NCBI GenBank assembly: GCA_043760535.1
Contig: JAYUOV010000292.1
Span: forward strand, 1-25,729
From: JAZKFT01 sp043760535
GTDB taxonomy: Bacteria > Bacteroidota > Bacteroidia > Chitinophagales > Chitinophagaceae
Length of the DNA: 25,729 nt
Reading direction: 5' to 3'
The position numbers were made by a program, and so were the translations under genes. The notes beneath the pieces were generated by a model, which saw nothing but the letters and a program-made list of their open reading frames with translations, searched no databases and was not told the DNA's origin. This document shows, piece by piece, positions 24,387-25,729 of the stretch (its first letter is position 1; each line of letters begins with the position of its first letter).

Positions 24387-25729
24387 ATGGCCAGTTCCAT
24401 ACAGCGACAAAGCATCCTTTCTACGATTATTATTTATCTTGGTTTTGCCTTTGGGGCTTTTAATTTGCTAATGCTGCAAAGCCTTGTAGGCAAAGATTAT
24501 TACGGCCTTACCCGGGTAATAAATGATGCTGGTTTTATTGCTGCTTACTTTGCTACACTCGGCAGCCAGGCAATGGTGGCCAAGTTTCTTCCTTTTTACA
24601 AACATTACCTGCCAAGGGAGAAAAACGACCTTCCATTTATTGCTATTTGTATGGCCGGGGTTGGTGCAATACTTACCCTGTTGCTTATTTTTTTTCTAAA
24701 ACCATATATCGTCATTGTATTTGGTGGGAAAAACCCATTTTTTGTAGATTACTATTGGACCATTGCACCTTTTACTTTCTTTTTTCTGCTTTATCTTTTT
24801 TTAGAGCCATTTCTCTGGCATGCTGGCAAAGCAGTTTGGGCCAGTTTACTAAAAGAAACATTGGTTAGGTTTATCTCTACTATACTTGTATTGCTGCTAC
24901 TGTTAAAGCTAATTGATGCAAAAATGTTCGTTTCATTTTTTGCTTTTATTTACCTTATACCAGTACTAATTGGATACTACATTATTATAAAATGCCGGGG
25001 AATGGGCATTCATTTTAAAATAAGTTCGGTTACCATTCGGCTTAAGGGAAGGATTGCAGGTTTCTCTTCTTTTCTGTTTCTTACTACAGTGTTCAATATT
25101 ACATCACAGGTCTGCGATACGCTATTTCTTGGCAGTTTCAAAGGTTTCGGGTACGCAGCACAATTTGCCATTGCCCAGTTTTTTGGCAGTGTACTGGAAG
25201 TACCAAACCGTGCCATAATGGGGTCGGCCGTACCAGTACTGGCCGAATACTGGCGTACCAAAAACCTGAACGGCATACAAAGTATTTACAAAAAATCGGC
25301 TATGAACCTGATGATTGCTGGCATCCTCTTTGGCGGTTTGCTCATTATTAATCTTAAAAGTATCATCTTCTTTTTGCCTCCCGGTTACGAAGTAATCATT
25401 ACCCCGGCCATTATTATTGTACTATCAAAATTAATAGACCTGGCCACTGGCCTCAATGCCCAGATTATACAAACCTCTAACCTTTGGAAGTTTGATTTTT
25501 ACAGTACCATTATTTATACCTTGGTAGCCATTCCGCTCAATTTTTTATTGATAAAAACCTGGGGCATCAATGGTGCTGCATTGGCTAATTTATTGGCTAA
25601 TATGATAAAAAACGGCCTGAGGTGGTGGTATCTGCACTATAAATTCCGGTTACAGCCGTTTAGTTTTAAAAATCTGGAACTGATGCTAATAAGTGCAGTT
25701 ATTATTGCCGGCATCTGGTTTATTCCATC
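24387..25729 (+). CDS. Wzx-like polysaccharide flippase (MOP superfamily), 3' truncated by window
   Basis: The frame opens with ATG at 24387 (`MASSIQRQSILSTIIIYLGF`) and stays open for 447 codons to the end of the window, so the stop lies outside. Long hydrophobic segments alternate with short polar loops throughout; about 12 membrane helices are expected in the full protein and most are visible. The N-terminal helix followed by `LQSLVGKDYYGLTRVINDAG` is typical of O-antigen/teichoic-acid type exporters. Family knowledge: Wzx proteins flip undecaprenyl-linked glycan units across the inner membrane. It is divergent from rfbF across a 252-base spacer and is probably the export component for the glycan whose synthesis genes lie to its left, or the first gene of a second transcription unit of the locus. 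Confidence 0.88.
   Translation, partial: MASSIQRQSILSTIIIYLGFAFGAFNLLMLQSLVGKDYYGLTRVINDAGFIAAYFATLGSQAMVAKFLPFYKHYLPREKNDLPFIAICMAGVGAILTLLLIFFLKPYIVIVFGGKNPFFVDYYWTIAPFTFFFLLYLFLEPFLWHAGKAVWASLLKETLVRFISTILVLLLLLKLIDAKMFVSFFAFIYLIPVLIGYYIIIKCRGMGIHFKISSVTIRLKGRIAGFSSFLFLTTVFNITSQVCDTLFLGSFKGFGYAAQFAIAQFFGSVLEVPNRAIMGSAVPVLAEYWRTKNLNGIQSIYKKSAMNLMIAGILFGGLLIINLKSIIFFLPPGYEVIITPAIIIVLSKLIDLATGLNAQIIQTSNLWKFDFYSTIIYTLVAIPLNFLLIKTWGINGAALANLLANMIKNGLRWWYLHYKFRLQPFSFKNLELMLISAVIIAGIWFIP

Noticed and set aside
25010..25276. 88-codon minus-strand frame
   Set aside because: It is antisense to the flippase gene, whose membrane-protein frame is open over the whole stretch from 24387.

Overview
The window looks like chromosomal DNA from a Bacteroidota bacterium, most likely of the Chitinophagaceae type. 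The signs are a SusC/SusD outer-membrane pair, a SusD lipoprotein, secreted proteins built from the `LDV..TNKG` and YadA-head modules common in that phylum, AT-rich spacers, and starts without clear Shine-Dalgarno sequences. The family-level assignment is inference.

Left part (1-7411). The C-terminal end of a SusC-type TonB-dependent receptor is followed by its SusD partner and a strong terminator. No glycan-degrading enzyme lies downstream in the window. On the minus strand a small operon (7411 to 3078) encodes a small unknown protein, a large secreted YadA-head-repeat protein and a secreted unknown protein. The large protein is split by an apparent one-base frameshift near its C-terminus.

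Middle (7585-12540). A TPR-type sensor histidine kinase and a LuxR-type response regulator overlap by one base. Next come a secreted protein that may carry an M14-like zinc site and, convergent with it, the RNase P RNA gene (rnpB, minus strand), which shares its terminator. The spacer beyond rnpB holds a decayed minus-strand pseudogene of the head-module family.

Right part (12673-24134, all minus strand). This is a surface-glycan locus. In transcription order it reads rfbF (glucose-1-phosphate cytidylyltransferase), rfbG (CDP-glucose 4,6-dehydratase), an RmlC-type 3,5-epimerase, a Bro-N protein, a TylC3-like sugar C-methyltransferase, a Uma2-family protein, an NAD-dependent sugar reductase/epimerase, a second C-methyltransferase-like protein, a CmcI-type methyltransferase, two GT2 glycosyltransferases and a GMD-like SDR. 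A Wzx-like flippase starts on the plus strand at 24387 and runs off the window. With rfbH and the dTDP-glucose genes absent from the window, the set fits a CDP-activated, C-methylated (branched) 6-deoxyhexose.

Two enzymes of the locus (the 3,5-epimerase and the reductase) have family-typical N-termini that extend upstream of any ATG/GTG/TTG. In both cases a short degenerate tandem repeat lies directly upstream. Similar but different repeats sit in three other spacers.
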